Of a stretch of 59,785 nucleotides of DNA, positions 47,374-57,468 are shown one piece after another; within the stretch, counting starts at the first letter, position 1, and every line of letters starts with the position of its first letter. A program made the position numbers and the translations under genes. Below the pieces are notes generated by a model. It saw only the letters and a program-made list of their open reading frames with translations. It searched no databases and was not told the origin of the DNA. The stretch comes from Yoonia sp. (GTDB lineage: Bacteria > Pseudomonadota > Alphaproteobacteria > Rhodobacterales > Rhodobacteraceae), in assembly GCF_017854565.1 (NCBI RefSeq), contig NZ_JAFMHJ010000019.1:1-59785 (forward strand), in the 5' to 3' direction.

Positions 47374-48555
47374 ATGAACGGAGCGGATACCGCGTGGATC
47401 ATCGTGGCCACGGCGCTTGTTTTATTCATGACATTGCCGGGGTTGGCGCTGTTTTACGGCGGGCTTGTGCGCGCGCGCAATGTGCTCAGCGTGTTTATGC
47501 ACTGCTACGCCATTGCCTGTCTGATGAGCATTTTGTGGTTCGCCTTTGGCTACTCCATCGCCTTTGGCAGCAGCGGCAACGCATTCTGGGGTGGTCTGGA
47601 CAAGATGTTCCTGTCCGGCATCGACGCCGACACGCTGGCGGGCACCTTGCCTGAAATCCTGTTCTTTGCGTTTCAGATGACCTTCGCCATCATCACCCCT
47701 GCCCTGATCGTCGGTGCTTATGTGGAACGAATTGGCTTTGGATTTGTCCTGCTCTTTTCATCGCTTTGGATGCTGCTTTGCTATGCACCTGTCGTGCATT
47801 GGGTCTGGGGGGGCGGTTTTCTGGCTGATGGCGGGATATTTGGCGATACCGGCGTCAAGGACTTTGCCGGCGGTATCGTTGTCCACCAAACCGCCGGTCT
47901 CGCGGCGCTGATCCTTGTCGTTTTTCTTGGTCCTCGGCGCGACCCGTCCAAACCGCCGCACAATCCCGGCATGGTGATGATCGGTGCGGCAATGCTTTGG
48001 GTCGGCTGGTTTGGCTTTAACGGCGGCTCACAACTGGCAGCCGATGGCGGGGCCGCAATGGCAATCACAGTCACGCATCTTTCGGCGGCAGCGGCCTCGC
48101 TGACATGGGCGCTGTGGGAACGTGTGAAGTTCGGCAAATCGTCGCTCGTCGGCCTTGTCACTGGCACGATTGCCGGTCTTGCGTCAATCACACCCGCGTC
48201 CGGCTTCGTCAGCCCGGTTGAGGCGCTGATGATCGGCGGCATCGCAGGTATCTTGTGTCAAGAAGCCGTGGCGCTGATCCGCAGCAAAATCAAAATCGAC
48301 GACACATTGGACGTTTTCGCAGTGCACGGCGTCGGCGGTATCTTCGGAACGATCATGATCGCGGCCTTCGGCGCAGGGTCATGGGTTGCGCAACTGGGAT
48401 CACTGGCAATCGTGGGGGCGTTCACGGCGGTCGTGACCGTCACCCTCATCTTTATCTGCAAGGCGATCACGCCCATGCGCGTTGATCAAGAAACCGAAGT
48501 CATGGGCCTCGACATCACTGTCCATGGTGAACGCGCTTACGAATTCAACAGCTAG
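47374..48555 (+). CDS. Ammonium transporter (Amt family)
   Basis: 393 residues, eleven membrane helices predicted, with an N terminus that starts directly at helix 1. The twin-His pair is present (VVHQTAGL and VFAVHGVGG), as are the aspartate DFAGG near the pore and the gate phenylalanines (FFAFQMTFAIITPALI). A very strong ribosome site (AGGAGG) stands 5 bases before the ATG. It moves ammonium across the inner membrane. There is no PII gene (glnK) next to it, unlike most amtB loci, and a second Amt copy may exist elsewhere. Confidence 0.95.
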   Translation: MNGADTAWIIVATALVLFMTLPGLALFYGGLVRARNVLSVFMHCYAIACLMSILWFAFGYSIAFGSSGNAFWGGLDKMFLSGIDADTLAGTLPEILFFAFQMTFAIITPALIVGAYVERIGFGFVLLFSSLWMLLCYAPVVHWVWGGGFLADGGIFGDTGVKDFAGGIVVHQTAGLAALILVVFLGPRRDPSKPPHNPGMVMIGAAMLWVGWFGFNGGSQLAADGGAAMAITVTHLSAAAASLTWALWERVKFGKSSLVGLVTGTIAGLASITPASGFVSPVEALMIGGIAGILCQEAVALIRSKIKIDDTLDVFAVHGVGGIFGTIMIAAFGAGSWVAQLGSLAIVGAFTAVVTVTLIFICKAITPMRVDQETEVMGLDITVHGERAYEFNS

Positions 48556-49826
48556 TCACGCCCAAGAAAAGCAGTCAGGTCGCCAATATCGCCTGACTGC
48601 ACTGCGGCCCATAAATCATCCGCCAAGGCCCGCCCGACCACGGCGCGGGCCTTTTGCGTCAACCGTTCCGCGCGCTGGGCCAGTGGCAAAGGCACGTTCA
48701 AATCGTGGAACGCCTCCTGCGTGGTCCCATCAGAAAACCGCGCCGTCACACGCGCCTGCATCTCGGTCAGGCGATCATCGTCCTGCACCGTGACCCGATC
48801 CCGCAACGCAATCAATGCAGGGTCATTGGCCATGGTGTCGCTAAAGTTCGCGATACGTGCCGTATCAACGCCGGACAGACACATCGCGGCGGTCATGGCA
48901 TAGGAGAATTTACACTCCAACCCGGTCCGTGGCGCTGGATTGTGGCACACAGTCAGCCAACGCGGATGGGTCGCAACGGTCACTGTGTCAATCTCTCCGG
49001 TGATCCCCGCAAGTGCCTCCAGCATCGCGTGCAAGCCATGGCAGCAGGCGTGAAACTTGTGACTGATACGGGCAATTTTCCAAATTTCTGACATATCCCA
49101 TGCGGCCATATCAGCCCGCCCGGCATGGGTCGCGCCAAACCCTTACAGCCCCGACAGCCCGGCCGCGTCCGATGTCATCCCCGCCTGCGCCCATAGCGCC
49201 GCCTCGACCCCGCACCGCGCGGCAAGCCCGGCATTCAATGGCTTGCCCATCGTGCCAAACTGCCCTTTCAACCCCGACGCCCCCGTCGCGGCAAGGCCAA
49301 TGGCGTGCCGGACCAAGGCAGGCGCAAGCCCTGACATCCGTGCCGCAGCCACGCAGGCCCCAAAAGCCCCTGCCGTCGCCGTTTGGTGAAATCCGATCTG
49401 GTAATGCCCGCGCCCCAGCCACAGCCCCACACGTACCGCCGCCTCCGACCCGACAACGGCCGCCTCAAGCAGGTCAGCGGTCTGTTGCACCGACGCAGCC
49501 CCAGCCATGGCAAGAACTGTCGGAAAAATCACCGCAGAGGTATGCCCGATATGATCAAAATGCGTATCATCGTAGTCAAGCGCGTGCCCGATCGCGCCAT
49601 TGATCAACGCGGCCATCGGTGCGGGCGCGCGGCCACCTCCCACGACTGACGCGCTATTTGGCTGTTCATCATGCGAAAGCTGTGCCCGCAGCACACGCGC
49701 CACGGGTTCATTCCGTCCCGCTATGGCGCACACGGCCCAGTCAAACAGACACAGCCGCATCAGGTCCGTTGGCCCGACGCCGCCCTCGCCTTGGGACAGA
49801 CGGATAAGATGCTGTTCAATACTCAT
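48552..49826 (-). pseudogene. MmgE/PrpD family gene interrupted by one in-frame TAA
   Basis: Read on the minus strand from ATG 49826, the frame encodes the N-terminal MmgE/PrpD domain ([59 protein letters not shown]) up to GLSGL, then TAA at 49145-49143, then continues in the same frame with GFGATHAGRADMAAWDMS and the normal C-terminal domain (ISHKFHACCHGLHAMLEAL) to 48552. Total length would be 424 residues, normal for the family, so only this one codon is wrong (a single base change from CAA, GAA or AAA would restore it). Relatives act on 2-methylcitrate or other substrates. It overlaps the COQ10-like gene by four bases (ATGA). Confidence 0.85.
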
Positions 49827-50266
49827 GCATAAAGCTCGGACGCGCGGCGTTCAAATGACCGCACAACGCGCTGCATCGCATCGTTGAAAAACATTCCGGC
49901 AGCGCCCTGCAGCAACCGATTGCGAAACGCGAAATCGACGAAAAACGATACTTCACAACCGCCCCCTACATCCTTGAAATTCCACTGACTTTCCATGTGC
50001 TGAAACGGCCCATCCAGATATTCCGTATCAATCCGCTTGATCCCCGGCCACAGCGTGACCCGACTGCCAAATGTCTCCCGGAACACTCTAAAGGAAATAA
50101 CCAGATCGGCCAGCATCACCTGCTTCTCGCCCGCATCGGTTATGCTGCGAATGCGCGCTGCCGCCGTCCACGGCAGGAATTTAGGATAGCTGGCAACATC
50201 AGCGACCAGATCATACATCTGCTGGGCAGTATATGGCAGAAACTTTGTCTCGGAATGGGTCGGCAT
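49823..50266 (-). CDS. COQ10/RatA-type START domain protein
   Basis: 147 residues from [33 protein letters not shown], the characteristic start of the coenzyme Q-binding COQ10 family; the longer frame begins in the hpt promoter. The SRPBCC/START fold has a hydrophobic pocket. Family members bind ubiquinone or, in RatA, have been proposed to affect ribosomes; in Alphaproteobacteria the COQ10 role is the more usual reading. It is divergent from hpt. Confidence 0.88.
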   Translation of the reverse strand: MPTHSETKFLPYTAQQMYDLVADVASYPKFLPWTAAARIRSITDAGEKQVMLADLVISFRVFRETFGSRVTLWPGIKRIDTEYLDGPFQHMESQWNFKDVGGGCEVSFFVDFAFRNRLLQGAAGMFFNDAMQRVVRSFERRASELYA

Positions 50267-50350
50267 AAACGGTCTTTCACGGGTGACTTCACGCACGGAT
50301 GTCGTAAACTCTGCCCAGAAAATCAACCCTTACCTGAATCCGAGGCCCAC

Positions 50351-50899
50351 ATGCCGCAACGTCCCTATGTCATCGACGAAATGATCAGCGCCAAGGCGAT
50401 TGCCGCAAGGATCGAAGATCTTGCGCGCGATATTCGCGGTGAATTCGCAGGTACCGACAAACTGGTCGTCGTCGGACTGCTGCGCGGTTCTTTCGTGTTT
50501 ATCGCGGATTTGGTGCGCGAACTTGATCTCCCCGTGGAAGTCGACTTCCTCGAGGCATCAAGTTATGGCAACAGCACCGAAAGCAGCCGAGAGGTGCGTA
50601 TTCTCAAAGACTTACGCGGTCAAATTGAAGGACGCGATGTGCTGGTTGTCGAAGATATCGTTGACACTGGCCACACTCTTTCGCACGTCACTCACTTCCT
50701 CAGCACCCGTAACCCGGCCCGTCTGCGCACGATTGCCCTGCTCGACAAGCCCGCCCGCCGCGAGGTCGATTTCAAGGCGCATTGGATCGGCTTTGAAATC
50801 CCCGATGAGTTCGTTGTCGGCTACGGCATCGACTTTGCGCAGCGCAATCGTAACCTGCCGTACATCGGCAAGGTCCGGTTCACCGATGACAGCCCATAA
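50351..50899 (+). CDS. hpt: Hypoxanthine phosphoribosyltransferase
   Basis: 182 residues from [21 protein letters not shown]-binding motif [14 protein letters not shown], the catalytic loop region [15 protein letters not shown], and [19 protein letters not shown] at the end are all standard. It salvages hypoxanthine (and guanine) to the nucleotide. A longer upstream frame to 49997 is the reverse of the neighbouring gene and was not used. Confidence 0.95.
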   Translation: MPQRPYVIDEMISAKAIAARIEDLARDIRGEFAGTDKLVVVGLLRGSFVFIADLVRELDLPVEVDFLEASSYGNSTESSREVRILKDLRGQIEGRDVLVVEDIVDTGHTLSHVTHFLSTRNPARLRTIALLDKPARREVDFKAHWIGFEIPDEFVVGYGIDFAQRNRNLPYIGKVRFTDDSP

Positions 50900-51229
50900 A
50901 CCCGGACTGGCTTTTTGCATGTCAAAACTGGTCCCCGCACTGTGCTCTTTGTCTTCGATCTCATGGAATAATGCAGGAATTACGTCACAAATTTCATCAA
51001 ATTGCCGCGTCACATGTAATGCAATTCCGCTGGCCCGTGACCTGCCGATCACCGGGGATTCTGGCGTCAAATCGCGCCAAAGGAAACTTCTTTTGAAATT
51101 GGCGCAAAATGATCGCCGAAGGGACAGCGCGTCCGCAGGAACACATGATACGGCGCGGTCTCGGTGTGAAACTTGGGCAGGGCTAACTTTTGCGCGCCCC
51201 GCCCCAGTTTCTCAATTCCGCGCACATCC
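50900..51229. other. 330-base gap between convergent hpt and lipA
   Basis: No gene, RNA motif or strong terminator hairpin was found. Short open frames occur on both strands, including a 152-codon minus-strand one that mostly overlaps hpt in antisense, but none has a ribosome site or protein-like composition throughout. Confidence 0.5.
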
Positions 51230-52195
51230 CTAATGCTGGATTTGGCCGAGCTTTTTCAAGCGCGCCTCGCGCAGGCGCGCAAAATCTTCTCCAGCGTGAT
51301 ATGATGACCGGGTGAGCGGGGTTGCCGACACCATCAAAAAGCCTTTGCCAAATGCGGTTTTTTCATAGGCCGCAAATTCCTCGGGGGTGACGAAACGGTC
51401 AACCCTGTGATGCTTTGGCGTCGGCTGCAGGTACTGGCCGACAGTCAAGAAATCAATGTCGGCAGCGCGCATATCTTCCATCACCTGAAGAACGGCTTGT
51501 CGATCTTCGCCCAGCCCGACCATAATTCCGGACTTGGTGAACATTGTCGGGTCCAGTTCTTTTACCCGCTGCAACAAGCGCAGAGAATGGAAATAGCGCG
51601 CGCCGGGCCGCACCTCGGGGTACAGCCCCGGCACAGTCTCCAGATTGTGATTAAACACATCCGGCCGCGCGGCGACCACGACTTCCAGCACCGCCGGATC
51701 GCAACGGATAAAATCCGGTGTCAGAATTTCAATCGTCGTACCCGGTGACTGGCGCCGCACCGCCCGAATAGTCTGGGCAAAATGTTCCGCACCACCATCT
51801 TCGACATCGTCGCGATCAACGGATGTGATCACCACATGTTTTAGCCCCAGTTTTTTCACAGCATCCGCGACGCGGCCCGGTTCGAATACATCAAGCGCCT
51901 CGGGCGGCTTACCGGTCGCGATGTTGCAGAACGTGCAGGCACGGGTACAAACCTCGCCCATGATCATCATCGTCGCGTGGCCCTGCGACCAGCATTCTCC
52001 CACATTGGGGCACCCGGCCTCTTCGCATACGGTGACCAGCTTGTGTTCACGCATGATATCGCGCGTCGCTTTGTAACCGTCCGACGTCGGCGCCTTTACC
52101 CTGATCCAATCAGGTTTCTTGGGCTGCGGCGCATCCGGACGGCGCTGCTTTTCCGGGTGGCGTTGCGCGGGGATTTTAAGGTCGCGTGCGGGCAT
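51230..52195 (-). CDS. lipA: Lipoyl synthase
   Basis: 321 residues from [20 protein letters not shown], preceded by GGAGG; an in-frame ATG at 52243 is less likely. The two [4Fe-4S] sites are clear: the auxiliary cluster motif [12 protein letters not shown] and the radical-SAM motif CTRACTFC, with the terminal [10 protein letters not shown] that supplies a Ser ligand. It inserts two sulfurs into octanoyl-protein to give lipoyl cofactor. Confidence 0.97.
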   Translation of the reverse strand: MPARDLKIPAQRHPEKQRRPDAPQPKKPDWIRVKAPTSDGYKATRDIMREHKLVTVCEEAGCPNVGECWSQGHATMMIMGEVCTRACTFCNIATGKPPEALDVFEPGRVADAVKKLGLKHVVITSVDRDDVEDGGAEHFAQTIRAVRRQSPGTTIEILTPDFIRCDPAVLEVVVAARPDVFNHNLETVPGLYPEVRPGARYFHSLRLLQRVKELDPTMFTKSGIMVGLGEDRQAVLQVMEDMRAADIDFLTVGQYLQPTPKHHRVDRFVTPEEFAAYEKTAFGKGFLMVSATPLTRSSYHAGEDFARLREARLKKLGQIQH

Positions 52196-52312
52196 GTCGG
52201 CCTCCGATAGCTGTTGACCTTGTGTAGCCCCGCGAATGTCCAATGTCCAACGGTCACGCGATCATGCATGACGGCACTGCAGCCCATGCATGACCCTGCC
52301 GATATACCGCAG

Positions 52313-53434
52313 CTAGCCAATCAACGGACCATATCTTCCTTGGGTTTCATCATAGTGGCGCTTGAGCCGCTGCAGCGCGATCCGCAGAACAATCTTGCCC
52401 GACCGGGCCGACCACCCCATCGTCTTCTCGGTCTGTTCCAACCCTTCCAGAAAGCAGCAACACCGCAACACCACATCCCCCAGACCCGGACCCAGATCGG
52501 ACAACGCGCTGCGCACACGGCGTCGGGCCGCCACCGCGCCGGATGGACCATCCGTCGGCTTGTCGACGACCCCGGCCGCCATGAACGCATCCCAGCTTTC
52601 GATAGCCTCCATCCCGACTTGGGCCAGTTCGAAATCTTCCCGCAGCCGCTCGCCAGCCGCAACGCAATCGCGCTTCAAGAATGGCTGGCCATCGCGATCT
52701 TTGCGGCGCGCCAACCCGACAAGCGGGCTTTCGGTGGCATGATATCGGCTGGATTGTCGTGGCACGCCTTCGACCGTCTCCAGATCCCAGCCAGCGTCGG
52801 CCTCAAAATGGGCGCGCCGTTCGCCAAAGCCACTGGCGCGGTTTTCATCCTGCGCTGTTAGGCGACGCAGGGCACTGCGCCCGCTGTTGGTAATAAAGTA
52901 GCGGGCAACACGGCTGTCAGGTGCGGGGCATGTGATCCAATCCTTCAACGCCATCGCCTGTGCAATCTCGCGATCGACAACCGCCGTGCGCAGATGTTCA
53001 CCAGCCCCCGTTTCACGCACAACCACAGATGTCTCCATCTCGCGCGCGACCGCCAGCACCGCCCCCTGTTCGCAAAGCCGCCGCAAAACACGTTTTGCTT
53101 CTTGATCCATCCTTGCTTGCGTCAAGCCGGCAGCTTGGTTCGGCGCGCTTTTCCAACACTCTACATTCATGGTTCCCATATCCCTTTTGTGGCCAATATC
53201 GCGTTCCGAGACTCGGGCAGAAAGAGATGTGAGTGCGGCATCAATCAACGGATCATCACGGCGGCATTCAAAGCGGCGCACCTGACGCAGAACCGTGGAT
53301 GGGTGACAGTCGCTGGCGCGGGCCAGCGCCCTGATCGAAAGGCCCGTTTCGGTGTGTACCAGATAGTGGCGGGCAGCATCCGGCACCCACTGCGGAAGCC
53401 TTCCGGACCCAACGGGTCCCTGTTGTGCAGTCAT
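52313..53434 (-). CDS. DUF6456 helix-turn-helix domain protein
   Basis: 373 residues from MTAQQGPVGSGRLPQWVP. An N-terminal helix-turn-helix is visible (GLSIRALARASDCHPSTVLRQVRRFE, about residues 32-57). The C-terminal ~150 residues (ESPLVGLARRKDRDGQPFL ... VLRCCCFLEGLEQTEKTMGWSARSGKIVLRIALQRLKRHY) match the DUF6456 pattern found throughout Rhodobacteraceae. It is presumably a DNA-binding regulator; targets are unknown. It is divergent from the DUF6477 gene, with an inverted repeat between them. Confidence 0.8.
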   Translation of the reverse strand: MTAQQGPVGSGRLPQWVPDAARHYLVHTETGLSIRALARASDCHPSTVLRQVRRFECRRDDPLIDAALTSLSARVSERDIGHKRDMGTMNVECWKSAPNQAAGLTQARMDQEAKRVLRRLCEQGAVLAVAREMETSVVVRETGAGEHLRTAVVDREIAQAMALKDWITCPAPDSRVARYFITNSGRSALRRLTAQDENRASGFGERRAHFEADAGWDLETVEGVPRQSSRYHATESPLVGLARRKDRDGQPFLKRDCVAAGERLREDFELAQVGMEAIESWDAFMAAGVVDKPTDGPSGAVAARRRVRSALSDLGPGLGDVVLRCCCFLEGLEQTEKTMGWSARSGKIVLRIALQRLKRHYDETQGRYGPLIG

Positions 53435-53529
53435 TACATTCGTCCTTTTACCGAAAGTCCCGACACACAAAGGCAGGATCGCCGGCAAGACAGCGCATCG
53501 ACGATAAAGCCTAGGCATGTTTGGTTACT

Positions 53530-53565
53530 CAATAGTTAATTGCGTATTTGGTCCGTCAACTATTG
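53530..53565. promoter_or_regulatory. Inverted repeat between the DUF6456 and DUF6477 genes
   Basis: CAATAGTT (53530-53537) and AACTATTG (53558-53565) form a perfect 8-base inverted repeat 20 bases apart in an AT-rich intergenic stretch. The placement would suit an autoregulatory operator for the DUF6456 HTH protein or a promoter-proximal control site. Confidence 0.35.
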
Positions 53566-53681
53566 TTTCTAAAAGATAAACAAGTCTGACCAGAGCGTTC
53601 TTAACTAATGCGGTTTCCGCAACGCCCGTTTGAGTTGTGTGATGATGTTTCGATCAGTCCAACATCAAGGAAACATGACAG

Positions 53682-53978
53682 ATGCTCGATCTTAAAACCC
53701 GTATCGCCACACTGCAACGCCCCAGCCTGCTCGCGCGGGCCGCTCGTTTTGGTGTTGATGACTACCGCCGCGCGACACATCTGCGGCGCATCTTGCAGAT
53801 CGACCCGCTGCCACGCCACGCGGACGCGCTGATGCGCCTGCTTGATCTGGAAGGCGAAACCAACACGTTGAGGCAGCAGAAATCAGGCAGCTACTCTCCG
53901 GCACGCCATGTCGAACTGCTGATCGCCATTGCAGGCGAGGCCCGCCTGCTACGCGAAACCGGGCCCCGTCTCACATGA
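53682..53978 (+). CDS. DUF6477 family protein
   Basis: 98 residues, basic and helical: MLDLKTRIATLQRPSLLARA followed by GVDDYRRATHLRRIL, a signature of the DUF6477 family seen next to the DUF6456 gene in Rhodobacteraceae. No function is known. Its 3' end overlaps the convergent methyltransferase gene by eight bases. Confidence 0.85.
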   Translation: MLDLKTRIATLQRPSLLARAARFGVDDYRRATHLRRILQIDPLPRHADALMRLLDLEGETNTLRQQKSGSYSPARHVELLIAIAGEARLLRETGPRLT

Positions 53979-55521
53979 ATGCATCTGGCATGCTTGCCTT
54001 TTTATCGGCAACATAGGCGCGCAGCCGCGCCTCGATGTCCGGGTCCAACGCAGGCTGCTGGTAGGTGTCCAGCATCTTCTTGACCCGGGCGGTGGCTAGG
54101 GTCTGCGTGTCGCGCGCACCCTCTTCATCCCAGGTTTCAAAGGGTTTGTAGTCGAATAAATCCGACCGCCAAAAGGCTGTCTTGAAATTCTGCTGGGTAT
54201 GCTCGCAGCCCAGATAGTGGCCACCGGGGCCCACTTCGGCAATCGCGCCCATCGCCTGCCCGTTGTCTGACATATCCACGCCGCGGGCAAAATGATGCAG
54301 CGTGCCCAACTGGTCCGCATCCATCACGAATTTCTCAAACGATGAGACAAGCCCGCCTTCCAGCCACCCGCAAGCGTGCAGCATGAAATTCACACCCGAC
54401 AAAAGCCCCATCTGCAGGCTGTTCGACGTTTCATAGGCGGCCTGCGCATCGGGCAGCTTTGATCCACAGAACGATCCCGATGACCGATACGGCAGGCCCA
54501 GACGTCGGGCCAATTGCCCTGCACCATAGGTAATATGCGCGGCTTCGGGCGTGCCGAACGTCGGTGCGCCAGAGTTCATGTCGATCGACGTCACAAAGGC
54601 GCCAAAGATCACTGGCGCACCGGGACGGATCAGTTGGCTATAGGCGACACCGGCCAATACCTCGGCCAAGACCTGCGTCAGCGTCCCGGCCACAGATACC
54701 GGTGCCATCGCGCCACCAACAATAAACGGGCTGATAATCGACGCCTGATTATTGGCGGCGAACACCTCCAGCGCGCCCATCATGATGCCGTCAAACGTCA
54801 ATGGCGAATTGATGTTGATCAGCGACGTCAAAACCGTGTTTTCCTGTACAAAGTCTTTGCCGAACAGAATTTCGCACATGTCCACGGAATCCTGCGCGCG
54901 GCTGGGTTCGGTCACCGACCCCATAAACGGCTTGTCCGACAGTACCATATGGGCCAGCAACATATCGAGATGGCGCTTATTCACCGGAATGTCTGTCGGC
55001 TCACACACTGTGCCGCCCGAATGGTGCAACCATTTCGACATATATCCCAGTTTCACAAATTTCTCGAAATCCGCCATCGTGGCATAGCGGCGCCCGCCTT
55101 CGGCATCGCGCACGAATGGCGGGCCATACACGGGGGCCAGCACCAAATTCTTGCCGCCAATCACCACATTACGTTCAGGATTGCGGGCGTGCTGCGTGAA
55201 TTGCGCAGGTGCCGTGGCACAAAGCTTTCGTGCCAGACCACGTGGAATCCGCACCCGCTCACCATCGACCTCAGCGCCGGCAGCTTTCCAACGCTCCAAT
55301 GCCGCCGGGTTCTCGACAAAGTTCACACCGATTTCGGCCAGCACGGTTTCGGCATTCGCCTCAATCACATCCAGCGCCTCGTCGGTCAGCACCTCATAAT
55401 TGGGGATATTACGCTCAATATATTTGGCAGTCGCAACGCTGACCGCAGTCCGCTCTGCCCGGCGGACGCCACCGCCACCGCCCCTTGCCCTGCGCCCGGT
55501 TGTTGCTGGTGCATCAGACAT
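53971..55521 (-). CDS. Trimethylamine methyltransferase (MttB) family protein, without pyrrolysine
   Basis: 516 residues from MSDAPATTGRRARGGGGGVR, preceded by AGGGGA; a longer frame to 55830 covers the guaA promoter in reverse. The MttB fold is complete (VLTDEALDVIEANAETVLAEIGVNF, RKLCATAPAQFTQHARNP, ... EVGPGGHYLGCEHTQQNF). No in-frame TAG is present, so it belongs to the non-Pyl branch whose studied members demethylate glycine betaine or related quaternary amines with a corrinoid partner. No corrinoid protein gene lies next to it. Confidence 0.9.
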   Translation of the reverse strand: MSDAPATTGRRARGGGGGVRRAERTAVSVATAKYIERNIPNYEVLTDEALDVIEANAETVLAEIGVNFVENPAALERWKAAGAEVDGERVRIPRGLARKLCATAPAQFTQHARNPERNVVIGGKNLVLAPVYGPPFVRDAEGGRRYATMADFEKFVKLGYMSKWLHHSGGTVCEPTDIPVNKRHLDMLLAHMVLSDKPFMGSVTEPSRAQDSVDMCEILFGKDFVQENTVLTSLININSPLTFDGIMMGALEVFAANNQASIISPFIVGGAMAPVSVAGTLTQVLAEVLAGVAYSQLIRPGAPVIFGAFVTSIDMNSGAPTFGTPEAAHITYGAGQLARRLGLPYRSSGSFCGSKLPDAQAAYETSNSLQMGLLSGVNFMLHACGWLEGGLVSSFEKFVMDADQLGTLHHFARGVDMSDNGQAMGAIAEVGPGGHYLGCEHTQQNFKTAFWRSDLFDYKPFETWDEEGARDTQTLATARVKKMLDTYQQPALDPDIEARLRAYVADKKASMPDAFM

Positions 55522-55722
55522 AATCGTTCCCCTTGGTGCTTGTGTTGGGCTGTTCATATCGCCCCCGCACCCGGACCCCTGACCATTTTGCGCCGCTTGA
55601 GGCGCGAAAACGACATGAGGCATCTTTGAATGGGAATACTCCCGCATAAAAACACGCCCCAGCGGCGCTGGAATTCGTGTCCCCCTCTTGCACAACCCCG
55701 GCACGGGCTTTACCGAAGCGGC

Positions 55723-57282
55723 ATGGAAAACATCACCCACGAACGCCTTCTGATCATCGACTTCGGCAGCCAAGTGACGCAGCTTATCGCGCGCCGCCTG
55801 CGCGAGCTGAACGTCTATTGCGAAATCCACCCGTTCCAGAAAGTCACCGACACATTCCTGGCCGAATTCGCGCCCAAGGCGGTGATCCTTTCGGGCGGCC
55901 CCGCATCGGTCTTCGATGAAGGCTCACCGCGCCCACCGGAATCGGTTTTTGACCTTGGCGTGCCCGTGCTTGGCATCTGCTATGGCCAACAGGTAATGAT
56001 GCAAACCCTGGGCGGCAAAGTCGAACGTGGGCACGGCACAGCCGAGTTCGGTCGCGCTTACGTGACGCCGCAGAACAAGCTCGCGCTTCTTGAAGGCTGG
56101 TTTCTGACCGACAAGGAACAAGTCTGGATGAGCCACGGCGACCATGTCTCTGAAATCGCACCGGGTTTTTCCGTTTACGGCACCTCGCCCAACGCCCCCT
56201 TCGCGATCACAGCCGACGTGGCACGCAACTTCTATGCGGTGCAATTCCACCCCGAGGTCCACCACACACCCAACGGCGCAAAGCTTTATGAAAACTTCGT
56301 GCGCATTGCTGGTTTCTCGGGCGACTGGACCATGGGCGCCTACCGTGAACAGGCCATCGCCGCGATCCGCGAAACGGTCGGCGACAAACAGGTGATCTGC
56401 GGCCTTTCGGGTGGTGTCGACAGCTCTGTCGCCGCCGTGCTGATCCACGAAGCGATCGGTGACCAGCTGACCTGCGTTTTCGTCGATCACGGCCTGCTGC
56501 GTCAGGGCGAGGCCGAAGAAGTCGTCACCATGTTCCGCGACCATTACCACATGCCGCTGATCCACGCCGACGAACAAGAGCTGTTCTTGGGCGAACTTGA
56601 CGGCGTCAGCGACCCCGAAACCAAACGCAAGATCATCGGGCGGTTGTTCATCGACGTTTTCCAAAAATACGCCAACCAGATCGAAGGCGCTGATTTTCTG
56701 GCCCAGGGTACGCTCTACCCCGACGTCATCGAAAGCGTCAGCTTTTCCGGCGGGCCATCGGTCACGATCAAAAGCCACCACAACGTCGGCGGGCTGCCTG
56801 AAAAAATGGGCCTGAAACTGGTCGAACCCCTGCGCGAACTGTTCAAGGACGAAGTGCGCGCGCTGGGCCGCGAACTTGGCCTGCCTGCGTCCTTTATCGG
56901 GCGGCACCCGTTCCCCGGCCCCGGCCTTGCCATTCGTTGCCCCGGCGAAATCACCCGCGAAAAGCTGGCGATTTTGCGCAAGGCCGATGCGGTTTATATC
57001 GACCAGATTCGCAAGCACGGGCTTTACGATGAAATCTGGCAAGCCTTCGTTGCAATCCTGCCCGTGCGCACCGTCGGCGTCATGGGCGACGGGCGTACAT
57101 ATGATTTTGCCTGTGCGTTGCGTGCAGTGACATCCGTTGACGGCATGACGGCGGACTACTACCCTTTCACCCACGAATTTCTGGGCGAAACCGCCACCCG
57201 CATCATCAACGAAGTACACGGTATCAACCGTGTGACCTACGATATCACATCAAAACCTCCCGGCACGATTGAATGGGAATAA
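55723..57282 (+). CDS. guaA: GMP synthase (glutamine-hydrolysing)
   Basis: 519 residues from [25 protein letters not shown]. The class I glutaminase domain has the catalytic Cys in [14 protein letters not shown] and His/Glu in [12 protein letters not shown]. The ATP-pyrophosphatase domain shows the P-loop [17 protein letters not shown], and the C-terminal dimer domain ends [11 protein letters not shown]. It converts XMP to GMP. Confidence 0.97.
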   Translation: MENITHERLLIIDFGSQVTQLIARRLRELNVYCEIHPFQKVTDTFLAEFAPKAVILSGGPASVFDEGSPRPPESVFDLGVPVLGICYGQQVMMQTLGGKVERGHGTAEFGRAYVTPQNKLALLEGWFLTDKEQVWMSHGDHVSEIAPGFSVYGTSPNAPFAITADVARNFYAVQFHPEVHHTPNGAKLYENFVRIAGFSGDWTMGAYREQAIAAIRETVGDKQVICGLSGGVDSSVAAVLIHEAIGDQLTCVFVDHGLLRQGEAEEVVTMFRDHYHMPLIHADEQELFLGELDGVSDPETKRKIIGRLFIDVFQKYANQIEGADFLAQGTLYPDVIESVSFSGGPSVTIKSHHNVGGLPEKMGLKLVEPLRELFKDEVRALGRELGLPASFIGRHPFPGPGLAIRCPGEITREKLAILRKADAVYIDQIRKHGLYDEIWQAFVAILPVRTVGVMGDGRTYDFACALRAVTSVDGMTADYYPFTHEFLGETATRIINEVHGINRVTYDITSKPPGTIEWE

Positions 57283-57468
57283 CCCGCGCGCTGTTCCGGG
57301 CTTGCAAATCCACATACCTGCGTGACTATGCCACGGCATAATACGTCGTGACGTGGTCTTGGTTCTGACGCTCACGGCCCGCGCGATAGGATCAACTTTG
57401 CCACATCAATCAGCAGCCCGGTGTCTGGTGTTCACGATGCACCCTATCAGCCACCGCTTGGCCATCCG

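Noticed and set aside
50612..51070. 152-codon minus-strand frame downstream of lipA
   Set aside because: Half of it is antisense to hpt and it has no ribosome site; treated as chance.
53971..55521. Pyrrolysine-containing trimethylamine methyltransferase
   Set aside because: There is no in-frame TAG in the gene, so it belongs to the non-Pyl branch.
55924..57219. 431-codon minus-strand open frame inside guaA
   Set aside because: Antisense to GMP synthase with complete motifs; no ribosome site and no protein-like pattern.
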